DNA from: Minwuiaceae bacterium
GTDB taxonomy: Bacteria > Pseudomonadota > Alphaproteobacteria > Minwuiales > Minwuiaceae
Assembly: GCA_028278525.1 (NCBI GenBank)
Contig: JANQEE010000013.1
Span: 287,398 to 351,397, forward strand
Length of the DNA stretch: 64,000 nt
Reading direction: 5' to 3'
Each line of letters opens with the position of its first letter. The first letter of the stretch is position 1. The position numbers were made by a program, and so were the translations under genes. The notes under the pieces were generated by a model that did not search any database, had not been told where the DNA came from, and saw only the letters and a program-made list of their open reading frames with translations. Below, one piece after another: positions 27,706 through 36,847 of this stretch.

Positions 27706-28650
27706 ATGGACCTGTTGAGCGACATCCTTTCCCGCATGAAGCTGTCGGGCACGTTGTACTTCCGCACCTCCTTCACGTCGCCGTGGAGCGTGAAGGTGCC
27801 GCCGTTCGAGGATGTCGCCCGTTTTCATTTTGCCCATAAGGGGCGCTGCTTCGTCCGGCCCGAGGGCGAACGCGAACCGGTCCTGCTGGATCAGGGCGAC
27901 CTGATCGTGATTACCCGAGGAGCCTCGCATACGCTCTACTGCGATCCGAAGACCGAGGACCTGGCTCTCCAGTTGGATCAGGTCGTTCAAATGTCCGGAT
28001 TTACGGGCAGTGGAACCCTGGTTTACGGCGACCTGGGAACGGACCACGAAACCCAGTTGATCTGCGGGCATTTCGCCTTCGACAGGCATGCGAAGCATCC
28101 GTTGATCGATGCATTGCCATCGCACATTCACATCAGGAACTATGGCGAGACGGCGGGCACCTGGATGGAAAACACCCTGCGCGTGATCGGCGCGGAAGCT
28201 GGCACGGCGCAAATGGGTAGCGACATGATCGCCCTGAAGCTGTCGGAGATCATTTTCGCCCAGGTCTTACGCACCTACCTGATGTCCGAAGGGGCCGAAC
28301 GGCCGGTGCTGGCGGGCTTCTCCGATCCCGCCATCGCCCGCGCCCTGCAGGCTATACACGACGATCCGTCGGCGCCCTGGACGCTGGAAGCGCTTTCGGA
28401 CATCGCCAGACTGTCGCGAACGTCCTTTGCGACGAAGTTCGTGCGCTGCCTTTCGACAACGCCGCTCGGCTACATAACCCAATGGCGCATGCAGATCGCG
28501 CGGCAGATGCTGGCGGAGTCGAAAGCGCCGATGATCGAAATCGCCGAGCAGGCGGGGTATCAGTCGGAGGCCGCCTTCGGCCGGGTGTTCAAAAAGCATT
28601 TCGATGTGGCGCCAGCGACCTATCGGCGGCAGTTCGCCGCGCCGGTTTAG
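27706..28650 (+). CDS. AraC family transcriptional regulator with cupin sensor
   Basis: 314 residues: an N-terminal cupin-type ligand domain (about 5-190; GDLIVITRGASHTLYCD) and a C-terminal AraC double helix-turn-helix (about 210-312) ending in the signature GYQSEAAFGRVFKKHFDVAPATYRRQ, partly quoted here. Regulators of this kind often control the divergent operon, here DUF4142-cupredoxin, across the 187-bp gap. The ATG at 27706 is the first in frame and begins the cupin fold. Confidence 0.9.
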   Translation: MDLLSDILSRMKLSGTLYFRTSFTSPWSVKVPPFEDVARFHFAHKGRCFVRPEGEREPVLLDQGDLIVITRGASHTLYCDPKTEDLALQLDQVVQMSGFTGSGTLVYGDLGTDHETQLICGHFAFDRHAKHPLIDALPSHIHIRNYGETAGTWMENTLRVIGAEAGTAQMGSDMIALKLSEIIFAQVLRTYLMSEGAERPVLAGFSDPAIARALQAIHDDPSAPWTLEALSDIARLSRTSFATKFVRCLSTTPLGYITQWRMQIARQMLAESKAPMIEIAEQAGYQSEAAFGRVFKKHFDVAPATYRRQFAAPV

Positions 28651-28654
28651 CGGC

Positions 28655-28918
28655 GTGATCGATCGGGCAAAGGCGCGGGCGACCGCCGAGCGCTACAAAG
28701 AGGTTATGGGCGGCCACCCGTCGCCGAAATCGCTCGGCGCGCCACGCGAGGAGGAAATCCTGCCGGTCGACTTCGCCTCCGACAGCCAGGCAATCGCGAA
28801 AGTGCGCGTCAGGATCGACAGAATTGTCTATCTCGATTACCTGACCAACCATCGGATCGACGGCCGCTGGATGGTCACCTCGAAGGCCTATCACATCGAA
28901 CAGGAAAATCCCGCGTAG
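28655..28918 (+). pseudogene. fragment of a NTF2-like (lumazine-binding-like SnoaL superfamily) protein
   Basis: The C-terminal half of a small NTF2-like domain: the stretch SPKSLGAPREEEI, a beta strand with VRIDRIVYLDYL, then DGRWMVTSKAYHIE at the end. About 50-60 residues that normally form the first helices and strands are absent, because the open frame begins within or just after the AraC gene (ATG at 28604 or GTG at 28655). It is probably a 5'-truncated relic. A shortened translated protein cannot be excluded. Confidence 0.55.
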
Positions 28919-29035
28919 CGCCGATTCCGGTGCTACGATAACGCCATCGTCTTGTTGATATCGGTAGTTCAAGAAGCGGCGTTGTCGCGCCGTGTATCAG
29001 CGTTGTGTCCAGCCGCAAACCAGAGGGAGGCTCCC

Positions 29036-29239
29036 ATGGCTGTTGCACGCGTTACCAAGATTACCGCTTCATCGCCCGAAAGCTTTCAGCACGCCGTCAA
29101 CGAAGGCCTGGAACGCGCGTCCGGCAGTCTGCGCGGCATCACCGGCCTGGAGGTGATCTCGCAGAAGGCGAAAGTCGATAACGGCCGGATCGCCGAATAT
29201 CGGGTGACCATCGAGGTTACCTTCGTCCTGGAAGGCTGA
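29036..29239 (+). CDS. dodecin family flavin-binding protein
   Basis: 67 residues matching dodecin over its full length: the start MAVARVTKITASSPESFQHA, the central RASGSLRGITGLEVISQKA and the terminal strand YRVTIEVTFVLEG. Dodecins form hollow 12-mers that store flavins. The ATG at 29036 follows GAGGGAGG. It precedes the flavin-dependent monooxygenase gene by about 150 bp, a sensible neighbour for a flavin buffer. Confidence 0.93.
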   Translation: MAVARVTKITASSPESFQHAVNEGLERASGSLRGITGLEVISQKAKVDNGRIAEYRVTIEVTFVLEG

Positions 29240-29392
29240 CGGTCCCCGGTACGCACCGGCGTATAATAAAGATAGCGAAACGCATCTCCCCGGGGCTTGG
29301 TCGCGGCGGTGAAGTCGGCGACAATGACACGCGCTGCGTGAACAGAGCGCGCGGCGTTACCCGATTGCGCCGGCACCGGAGGAGTGAACAGC

Positions 29393-30703
29393 ATGAAGTT
29401 CGGTATCTTTTACGAACACCAATTGCCGCGGCCCTGGAACGAGGGCGACGAGTTGAAGCTGTTCCAGGAAGCGCTGGACCAGGTGGAGCTGGCCGACCGG
29501 CTGGGCATCGACTACGCCTGGGAGGTGGAGCACCACTTCCTGGAGGAGTATTCGCACTCGTCGGCGCCAGAGGTCTTTCTCGCCGCCTGCTCGCAACGCA
29601 CCAAAAACATCCGGCTCGGCCACGGCATCGTGCTGATGCCGCCGAAATACAATCCGCCGGCCCGGGTGGCGGAACGGATCGCGACCCTGGATCTGGTCTC
29701 CGGCGGCCGGGTCGATTGGGGCACCGGCGAAAGCTCGGCAGCGCTGGAACTCGACGGTTTCGGCGTGCCGGTCGCGGAAAAGCGCGAACACTGGCGCGAG
29801 GCGGTCGAGCAGACCGCCAACATGATGGTCATGGACCCCTATCCCGGTTATGAGGGCAAATACTTCTCCATGCCCTGCCGCAACGTGGTGCCGAAACCGG
29901 TACAGAAACCGCATCCGCCGCTCTGGGTCGCCTGCTCCAAGCGCGAAACCATCCACATGGCGGCGCGCAACGGCATCGGGGCGCTGACCTTCGCCTTCGT
30001 CGACCCGGAAGAGGCGGCGAAATGGGCCGGCGAGTACTACGACATCATCAAGTCGGACGAATGCGTGCCGATCGGCCACGCGGTCAACGCCAATATCGCC
30101 ATGGTGACCGGCTTCTCCTGCCATCACGACGCCGAGGAAGCCCGACGGCGCGGGCTGGAGGGCTTCCAGTTCTTCGGCTACGCGCTCGGCCATCACTATA
30201 TATACGGGCTGCATACGCCGGGCCGGACCGACATCTGGCAGCGGTTCCAGGAGGCGCGCGACAACCTGCCGCCGCGCGGCGGTATCGGCGGCATCGGCAC
30301 GCCCGCGGAATTGAAGGAGAACCTGGCCAAGTTCGCCGATTCCGGCGTCGACCAGGTGATCTTCGTGCAGCAGGGCGGACGCAACCGGCACGACCATATC
30401 TGCGAGTCGCTGGAACTGTTCGCGGCCGAGGTGATGCCGCACTTCAAAGCCAAGGAGGCGGAACGCGAGGCGGCCAAGGCGGCTGAGCTTGCTCCCTACA
30501 TAGAGGCGGCGCTGGCGCGCAAGCAACGGATGGAACCGCTCGCTGATGACCGGATCCCCACCGTCGTCGCGCTCGGTCGCCAGATCGCCGAGGAGGACCA
30601 GAGCGAGCGGCCGAAGGACGGCGTGATCGCCTTCGGCAAGGGCAGCGACATGGCGGTCGCGTTGGAGGACCCGGCGGACAAACAGGCGGCCGGCGACGAC
30701 TAG
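29393..30703 (+). CDS. LLM-class flavin-dependent oxidoreductase (luciferase-like monooxygenase)
   Basis: 436 residues of the bacterial luciferase-like fold: the N-terminus MKFGIFYEHQLPRPW, the AWEVEHHFLEEYSH segment, GHGIVLMPPKYNPPARVAER and LDLVSGGRVDWGTG are family landmarks. It is a predicted FMNH2-dependent monooxygenase of an aldehyde, alkane or similar substrate and needs a separate flavin reductase. The ATG is chosen at 29393, eight bases after GGAGGAG. A charged C-terminal tail (about 370-436) is longer than in luciferase itself. The dodecin gene lies upstream on the same strand. Confidence 0.92.
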   Translation: MKFGIFYEHQLPRPWNEGDELKLFQEALDQVELADRLGIDYAWEVEHHFLEEYSHSSAPEVFLAACSQRTKNIRLGHGIVLMPPKYNPPARVAERIATLDLVSGGRVDWGTGESSAALELDGFGVPVAEKREHWREAVEQTANMMVMDPYPGYEGKYFSMPCRNVVPKPVQKPHPPLWVACSKRETIHMAARNGIGALTFAFVDPEEAAKWAGEYYDIIKSDECVPIGHAVNANIAMVTGFSCHHDAEEARRRGLEGFQFFGYALGHHYIYGLHTPGRTDIWQRFQEARDNLPPRGGIGGIGTPAELKENLAKFADSGVDQVIFVQQGGRNRHDHICESLELFAAEVMPHFKAKEAEREAAKAAELAPYIEAALARKQRMEPLADDRIPTVVALGRQIAEEDQSERPKDGVIAFGKGSDMAVALEDPADKQAAGDD

Positions 30704-30740
30704 CAGGCTGCTGAAAAAGCCCTCGCATGGTGGCCGGAAT

Positions 30741-30843
30741 GCTTCGAGACGGCGCTTCGCGCCTCCTCAGCATGAGGGCTAACCTATTGAAAACACGACG
30801 ACCTCATCCTGAGGAGCCTGCGCAGCAGGCGTCTCGAAGGATG
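30741..30843. repeat. pair of inverted dispersed-repeat units
   Basis: Two inverted copies of one unit lie between the monooxygenase and EamA genes. One runs 30741-30777 (GCTTCGAGACGG ... CATGAGG) and the other 30802-30843 (CCTCATCCTGAGG ... CTCGAAGGATG). Each unit also contains a small internal palindrome. The CCTCATCCTGAG core recurs at 41603-41650 and 51306-51330. Together the pair could fold into a long stem, and it may also terminate the two converging genes. Confidence 0.7.
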
Positions 30844-30875
30844 GGCAACCGCTCGATTGCCTTGTCCGCAACCTG

Positions 30876-31823
30876 CTAAGCCGCCAAACCGGCGCGGAGC
30901 CGGGCACGCCGGGCCAGAAAGATAAACGCCGCGCCGGCAGTGATGGAGAGCGCGAGAGCGGCGTCGCTCAAGCCCAATTGCGGCCAGGGCAACAGGCCGA
31001 ACGGTGCCAGCGCCGCCTCCAACCCAAAGCCGGCGAACGGCAGCAGGACCGTGGCGAGCAGATAGTTCTCCGTACCGACCAGACGGGCCGCGTAGAAGGT
31101 CAGGTACATGGCCGGACCGCGCAGGCCGATACCGACCAGGATACCGGCGATCCAAAGCGCGGGGTCGGTGAGGGTCGCCACACTAAGCGGTGTCGCTATC
31201 CCGGTTAGCAAACCGCCTGCCGGACCAATGTAGGTAAGCGCTGCCGCGACCCCGAGAAACACCAGGCCCGTCGCCAGCAGGACCAGGCCGGTGAAGCCGA
31301 CCCGCTCGACGAAACCGACATCCCGGTTGTGCGGATGGGTTTCGGCCAGCAGGGTCGAAGCGACCACCGCGAGTTCGGAAACGACCATCAGCCAGACCGC
31401 CGGGTTGGTGAAGCCACCCGGCAGGCTGTACGCCAGCGCCGCAATGCCGGCGACCAACAGAGCGTGCCCCGGCATTTCCCACCGGGTGGGCGGACGCGAC
31501 AGGAACAGCCAGACCGCGAGCGCCGCCATCGGCACGTTGATCATGCCGAAGAAGCTGGCCTCTGCCACGGTGACGTGGACCAGGGCGGCGGTGAAGGCGG
31601 AGGCCGTCACCACGCGCAGCGCACCGAACAGCCAGGTATGGCTGGACGCCAACACCCGCCAATCGACGCCGCGGCGGCCCGCCACCGCCATCAGGAACAG
31701 GCCGCCGGCGATCAACTGGACGAAGGTGAAGGTCCAGGGATCGACCGGATAGGCCAGCAGGACAAGGCGGCTCGCCACCAAAAGCGCGGCCCAGACGACG
31801 ATGGCGAAGACCGCGATATGCAT
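30876..31823 (-). CDS. EamA/DMT family transporter
   Basis: 315 residues with about ten membrane helices in two homologous halves, the pattern of drug/metabolite (EamA) permeases. The ATG at 31823 is chosen because AAGGGA precedes it and helix 1 starts at once; the frame to 32012 upstream is hydrophilic and overlaps the divergent LysR gene. The cargo is unknown. The divergent LysR regulator across a 102-bp gap is the obvious candidate controller. Confidence 0.87.
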   Translation of the reverse strand: MHIAVFAIVVWAALLVASRLVLLAYPVDPWTFTFVQLIAGGLFLMAVAGRRGVDWRVLASSHTWLFGALRVVTASAFTAALVHVTVAEASFFGMINVPMAALAVWLFLSRPPTRWEMPGHALLVAGIAALAYSLPGGFTNPAVWLMVVSELAVVASTLLAETHPHNRDVGFVERVGFTGLVLLATGLVFLGVAAALTYIGPAGGLLTGIATPLSVATLTDPALWIAGILVGIGLRGPAMYLTFYAARLVGTENYLLATVLLPFAGFGLEAALAPFGLLPWPQLGLSDAALALSITAGAAFIFLARRARLRAGLAA

Positions 31824-31890
31824 GATGTCCCTTTCCGTGACGACTTGTCGGCGGACAGAATATCGATAGAAAAATGAACCGGCGACACCC

Positions 31891-31909
31891 ATAATTGGCT
31901 CAGGCTTAT
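31891..31909. promoter_or_regulatory. candidate LysR-type operator
   Basis: The dyad ATAATTGGCTCAGGCTTAT lies between the divergent EamA and LysR starts, 17 bp before the LysR ATG. Outer arms ATAA/TTAT surround a short GCC-type inner symmetry and fit the loose T-N11-A rule for LysR boxes. This is only a positional and symmetry argument. Confidence 0.4.
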
Positions 31910-31925
31910 TCAAAATCGTATCGCC

Positions 31926-32810
31926 ATGGATTGGAGCGACGTTCCCATTTTTCTGGCGGTGGCCCGCCGGGGCAGCCTGCGCGCGGCGGCGCGCGATCTG
32001 AGTATCAGCCAACCCACCGTCGGCCGCCGGCTGCGCGCGCTTGAGCGGTCACTCGGCAATCCGTTGTTCGAGCGTCATGCGGACGGGCATCGGCTGACGA
32101 CGGAGGGAGCGGCGCTGAAACCCATCGCCGAAGCCATGGAGGAACAAGCGCTGGCGCTCGCCCGGCGCGGCGCGGCGGCGGACCCCCGGGCCGGTCCCGT
32201 CAGGATCTCGGCCGCGGCCTGGCCGGCGGCGTTCCTGGCGGGCCAAATGGGATCGGCCGGTGCCGACTTGCCGGCGCCGGAGATCGAATTGGTGGTCTCC
32301 AGCGAGACCACCAACCTCGCCCGGCGCGAGGCCGATCTGGCGATCCGCCACGGTCTACCGGCAACCGGCGATCTGATCACGACGAAAGTCGGCAGCATGG
32401 CCTGCGCCATCTACGGCGCGGCGGATTACCTGGCGCGCCATCCGGCGGCGGCATCGGACGACCGTTACCGGCTATGCGATTTCGTCGGCTTCACCGAGGA
32501 ATACCAGCACTTCATCACCATGCGCTGGCTGGCCGAACGGCTTGGCGGCCGCCCAGCCGCGTTCCGCGCCGAGACAACGGCGCTGCAGCACGACGCGATC
32601 CGCGCCGGTGCCGGCCTGGGCTTTCTGCCCTGCTATCTCGGCGACGCCGATTCAAGCCTGCGCCGGGTCGTCGGGCCGGTCGAAGATCTGGAGGCGGATT
32701 ACTGGGTGATCGTGCACCACGACCTCCGCGACGCGCCCGGCGTGCGCGCCACCATCGACTGGGTGACCGCTTTGTTCCGGCAGCACCGCGCCCGGCTCAC
32801 CGGACATTGA
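31926..32810 (+). CDS. LysR family transcriptional regulator
   Basis: 294 residues: an N-terminal winged HTH (about 3-62; FLAVARRGSLRAAARDLSISQ and VGRRLRALER) and a C-terminal periplasmic-binding-like effector domain. It is divergent from the EamA permease gene, and LysR proteins usually regulate such divergent neighbours and themselves. No effector can be inferred. Confidence 0.92.
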   Translation: MDWSDVPIFLAVARRGSLRAAARDLSISQPTVGRRLRALERSLGNPLFERHADGHRLTTEGAALKPIAEAMEEQALALARRGAAADPRAGPVRISAAAWPAAFLAGQMGSAGADLPAPEIELVVSSETTNLARREADLAIRHGLPATGDLITTKVGSMACAIYGAADYLARHPAAASDDRYRLCDFVGFTEEYQHFITMRWLAERLGGRPAAFRAETTALQHDAIRAGAGLGFLPCYLGDADSSLRRVVGPVEDLEADYWVIVHHDLRDAPGVRATIDWVTALFRQHRARLTGH

Positions 32811-32870
32811 TACCGATCGCGCCAGGAAAACGGTAGCATCGTCGCCGGAACTCGGGCGGGGACTGGTGCA

Positions 32871-33713
32871 ATGGCGGCTGGGTATCGGGAGGCAATGCAG
32901 GCCGTGGCCGTTGGCGCGGCGCTGTTCTGTCTCAATCCATCCGTCGGCCATGCCGCGAGCCAACAGGTCGACCTGGAACTGGTGCTGGCCATCGACGTTT
33001 CCTCGTCGATCGACAGCCGGGAATACGTGCTGCAGACACAAGGGCTGGCCAACGCGTTCCGCAGCCCCGAGGTCACGCAAGCGATCGAACAGTTCGCCCC
33101 GCGCGGCATCGCGGTCACGGTGTTGCAATGGGCCAGCGAGACCGACCATCGCCAGGCCGTCGGATGGCGCCGCATCGATAACCGGGCGGACGGCGCGGCG
33201 CTCGCCGAAGAGCTGGACCGGATGCGGCGGATCGGGCACGAGGGTGTCACCGCCATCGGTGCCGCGATCCATCGGGCGCACGGTCTGTTCCGGGACAACG
33301 GCTTCCAGGGAACGCGCCGAGTGATCGACGTTTCCGGCGACGGCATCCTGAACCAGGGACCGCCGATCGAACCGGCGCGGCAACGCGCCATCGCGGACGG
33401 CATCACCATAAACGGCCTGGCCATAGTAAACGAAGAGCCGAACCTGACCGCCTATTACCGGGCGAACGTAATCGGCGGCTCTCGTGCCTTTGTCATGACG
33501 GCGCTCGACTATTCGGACTTCGCCCGCGCCATCCGCGCCAAGCTCGTGCGCGAAATCTCCAACGCCCAACTGGCCGTCATCGACGCGGCCTTTATGTGCG
33601 CAGCGGGTTCGTTTCAGCTATCATCGATTGCGACGGAAAGGCTACCTGGGGGCAGTGTCAGCCGATGTTCATCAGCAAAGAACGACGAGACCCGTATTTC
33701 TGGGAAGCGATAA
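32871..33713 (+). CDS. DUF1194 (von Willebrand factor A-like) exported protein
   Basis: 280 residues: a Sec signal peptide (cleavage after GHAA, about residue 29) and a vWA-like domain with the metal-site motif DVSSSID near 43-49, the core of DUF1194. The family match ends near residue 228. The last ~50 residues, including a cysteine- and serine-rich tail, lie partly over the next gene (49-bp overlap with nhaC), so the native stop may once have been earlier. A periplasmic adhesion or metal-dependent binding role is typical of vWA folds but is unproven here. Confidence 0.82.
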   Translation: MAAGYREAMQAVAVGAALFCLNPSVGHAASQQVDLELVLAIDVSSSIDSREYVLQTQGLANAFRSPEVTQAIEQFAPRGIAVTVLQWASETDHRQAVGWRRIDNRADGAALAEELDRMRRIGHEGVTAIGAAIHRAHGLFRDNGFQGTRRVIDVSGDGILNQGPPIEPARQRAIADGITINGLAIVNEEPNLTAYYRANVIGGSRAFVMTALDYSDFARAIRAKLVREISNAQLAVIDAAFMCAAGSFQLSSIATERLPGGSVSRCSSAKNDETRISGKR

Positions 33714-35096
33714 TCTCGCTGTTTTCCCTGGTGATCGGGATCATGCTGTCGATTGTGGTCTACGGCACGGACCCGCACATCCCGATGCTGCTGGGTGTCT
33801 TCGTCGCCGCCGTGGTCGCTTACCGAAGCGGCTATAAGTGGGAGACGATCCAGGGCGGCATGCTGAAGGGGATTTCCAATTCCCTGCAGGCGATCGTCAT
33901 CCTGCTGATCATCGGCATACTGATCGGCGTCTGGATCCTGTCCGGCGTGGTGCCGACGCTGCTCTATTACGGCCTGAAAATCCTGTCGCCGGAGATCTTC
34001 CTGCCGGCCACGGTCGTGATCTGCGCCATCACGTCCCTGGCCACCGGCACGTCGTGGGGCACCACCGGCACCATCGGCGTGGCGCTGATGGGCATCGGCG
34101 CGGGCCTCGGCTTTTCCGTTGCCGATCGTCGCCGGCGCGGTACTGTCCGGCGCCTATTTCGGCGACAAGATGTCGCCGCTGTCGGACACCACCAACCTGG
34201 CGCCGGCCATGGCGGGCACCGATATCTACACGCATATCCGCCACATGACCTACACCTCCGGCGTCGCCATCGTGGTAACGCTGGGTATCGAGACCGTGCT
34301 CGGCTTCTTCTATGGCGGCGGCGAGGAGAACCTGGCCACGGTTCAGGCAATCCTCGCCACCATCGAGCGGGACTTCGCCGTCGGGCCCTGGCACCTGATC
34401 CCGCCGGTCCTGGTCATCGTCTGTGCCTACAAGAAAGCGCCGGCCATACCGGGGCTGGTAGCCGGCGTGTTCTCGGCGGTGATCCTCGGCATCCTGTTCG
34501 AGGGCGCGACCTACTCGTCGCTGCTGGACGTCGCCTACGGCGGTTACGCCAGCAACAGCGGAACCGAAGCGGTCGATACCCTGCTCAGCAAGGGCGGCTT
34601 CACGTCGATGCTCTACGCCATCTCCATCGTGATCTGCGCGATGATGTTCGGCGGCATCATGGAGGAAACCAATCAGCTCAAGGTCATCGTCGACAAGATC
34701 CTGCAACTGGCGGCGTCCAGCGCCTCGCTGATCACCTCGACCGTGCTGACCTGCCTCGGCGCCAACCTGGTGCTCTGCGATCAGTACATGGCCATCGTCA
34801 TGGGCGGCCGGATGTACGCCCAGGCCTATCGGGACCGCGGCCTGCACGCCAAGAACCTGTCCCGCGCGGTCGAGGACAGCGCTACCGTCACCGCCAACCT
34901 GGTGCCGTGGAACTCCGGCGGCGTCTACCAGGCGGCGACCCTCGGCGTTGCCACCCTCGCCTATCTGCCGTTCGCCTTCTTCTGCTGGCTGTCGCCGCTG
35001 GTGACCTTGCTGTTCGGCTGGATGGGCTGGACCATCCATCCGATCGACAAAGCCGAAAGCGAGCAGGCGGCAACGGGCGCGGCGCCGGCGCAGTGA
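33665..35096 (+). pseudogene. nhaC: Na+/H+ antiporter NhaC, interrupted by a +1 frameshift
   Basis: An NhaC-type antiporter read in two frames. Frame 1 runs from the ATG at 33665 (MFISKERRDPYFWEAIISLF) through several helices to GIGAGLGF. The sequence then continues perfectly in a second frame with PLPIVAGAVLSGAYFGDKMS, ending at 35096. Removing one T from the run TTTT at 34112-34115 restores a single 476-residue protein of normal family length, about eleven to twelve helices. This is either a genuine inactivating mutation, slippage at a homopolymer, or a sequencing error. A periplasmic solute-binding gene follows 19 bp later. Confidence 0.85.
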
Positions 35097-35115
35097 ACGG
35101 AAAGCGGGGTACGCG

Positions 35116-35997
35116 ATGCGTATTTCGATCAAGATCTGTTTGGCAATCCTGTCGCTCTGCCTGATGCCGGCCGCCGCCGGCCTGGCGCAGGACAAGGACC
35201 TCGATCCGGACTCGACGCTGAACGGCATCCTCGAGCGTGGCAAGATCCGGGTCTGCTTCGAAGCCGGATACCCGCCGTTCGAGATGATCGGCAAGCGGTC
35301 CGGCCTGCGCGAGCGCAGCCTGCGCCCGGCGGATGAGAGAAAGGGCGGTCAGACCACCAGCTTCGGCGGCTTCGACATCGACCTGGCGCGCCTGATGGCG
35401 CGCGAACTCGGCGTCGATTTCGCGCCGGTCAACACCCGATGGACCAGCATCATCCCGTCGCTGACGCTCGGCCGGTGCGACATCATCATCAGTGGCATGT
35501 CCGTCACCGAAGACCGCGCCCGCAGGGTCGATTTCTCCGACCCCTATATGAATGTCGGCCAGACGGTTCTACTGAACAGGAAGCACGTCGGCGCGGTCGC
35601 CTCGTACCGCGACCTGGACGATCCGGCATACAAAGTCGCCTCCAAACCGGGAACGACCGGCGAAGCGGCGGTGCAACGATTCCTGCCGAAAGCCGCGTAT
35701 GTTCCGTTCGACACCGAATCCGGCGCAGCCGCCGCCGTCGTAGCGGGAGCCGTGGACGCCTTCGTCTACGACGCCCCGTTCCATGCGACCTTCGTCGCCA
35801 GAAACGGCGCGGAGGACGTCGTCTTCCTGGACGAGCCCTTCACCGACGAAGCCGTCGCCTTCGCCATCCGCAAGAACGATCCGGGCTTCCTGACCTGGCT
35901 GAACGCGTTCCTGGAAAAGATCAGGGCCGACGGCCGCTACGACAGGATCCGCGCCAAGTGGTTCGACTCAACCGATTGGCACGATCTCTACGGCTGA
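35116..35997 (+). CDS. amino-acid-type ABC transporter substrate-binding protein
   Basis: 293 residues: a signal peptide (cleavage after GLAQ, about residue 25) and a two-lobe family 3 solute-binding domain. Landmarks are RVCFEAGYPPFEM, GFDIDLARLMARELGV, CDIIISGMSVTEDRA and the C-terminal DGRYDRIRAKWFD. No permease or ATPase gene is adjacent, so it either partners with a distant ABC transporter or acts in sensing. It is 19 bp downstream of the nhaC remnant and convergent with speE. Confidence 0.88.
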   Translation: MRISIKICLAILSLCLMPAAAGLAQDKDLDPDSTLNGILERGKIRVCFEAGYPPFEMIGKRSGLRERSLRPADERKGGQTTSFGGFDIDLARLMARELGVDFAPVNTRWTSIIPSLTLGRCDIIISGMSVTEDRARRVDFSDPYMNVGQTVLLNRKHVGAVASYRDLDDPAYKVASKPGTTGEAAVQRFLPKAAYVPFDTESGAAAAVVAGAVDAFVYDAPFHATFVARNGAEDVVFLDEPFTDEAVAFAIRKNDPGFLTWLNAFLEKIRADGRYDRIRAKWFDSTDWHDLYG

Positions 35998-36004
35998 CGG
36001 CCGC

Positions 36005-36847
36005 TCAGGCGCCGAGCGCCTTCAGGTAATTCGGCTGGGCGAAGGCGGCGCGGTGAATCTCCGGATTGTAATACTGCGTTTCCAGCCCGACCGCGTCGTA
36101 TCGCTTGGCGATGGCCGCGCTGTCCACATCGGACAAGTTCAATCCGTCCGACGCCCAGCCGAAGGCCAGGTCGCCGCCGATATAGGTCGGCACCGCCGCG
36201 TAGTAGAAGCTGCCATGCCTGAACAGCGCCCGGAACCGTTCCAGGCTGTTCAGGTATTCCTCGCGCTGGAAGATCGGCACGCCGTTCTGGGTGATCATCA
36301 CGCCGCGCTCGGTCAGGCAGCGCTTGCAGTTGGCGTAGAACGCCTGCTCGTACAGCACGGTGCCGGGGCCGATCGGATCGGTCGAGTCGATGATGATCAC
36401 GTCGAAGCGCTTGTCCGTCTCCGCGACATACTTCGCCCCGTCGCCGATCACCAGGTCGGTGCGCGGGTCTTCGAAGGCGCCGCGGCAGATCTCCGGCAGG
36501 TGCTGCTTACAAAGTTCCACCACCTCGCCGTCCAGATCGACCATGGTCGCGCCGTCGACCGGATGCTTCAGCACCTCCTCCAGGCAACCGCCGTCGCCGC
36601 CGCCGATGATCAGCACCTGGCGCGCGTCGCCATGGGCCAGGATCGGCACGTGGGCCAGCATCTCGTGATAGAAGAACTCGTCCGCCTCGGTGGTCTGCAC
36701 CACGCCGTCCAGGATCAGCACCCGGCCGAGGGTTTCGTTGACGAACACCTCGACCGACTGGAACGCCGTCTTGCCCTGATAGATCGGCTGGTCGATGCGG
36801 ATCGATTCCCGAATTTCCGGATGCAGGGTCTCGTGGAACCAGCTCAC
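36005..36847 (-). CDS. speE: polyamine aminopropyltransferase (spermidine synthase)
   Basis: 280 residues from the GTG at 36847, which overlaps the speD stop (GTGA). Spermidine synthase landmarks are present: the nucleotide loop VLIIGGGDGGCLEEVLKH, the acidic VDLDGEVVELCKQHLP and the catalytic DSTDPIGPG. It transfers the aminopropyl group of decarboxylated S-adenosylmethionine to putrescine. The ORF is open further upstream, but that part is antisense and overlaps speD. It forms one translational unit with speD. Confidence 0.94.
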   Translation of the reverse strand: MSWFHETLHPEIRESIRIDQPIYQGKTAFQSVEVFVNETLGRVLILDGVVQTTEADEFFYHEMLAHVPILAHGDARQVLIIGGGDGGCLEEVLKHPVDGATMVDLDGEVVELCKQHLPEICRGAFEDPRTDLVIGDGAKYVAETDKRFDVIIIDSTDPIGPGTVLYEQAFYANCKRCLTERGVMITQNGVPIFQREEYLNSLERFRALFRHGSFYYAAVPTYIGGDLAFGWASDGLNLSDVDSAAIAKRYDAVGLETQYYNPEIHRAAFAQPNYLKALGA

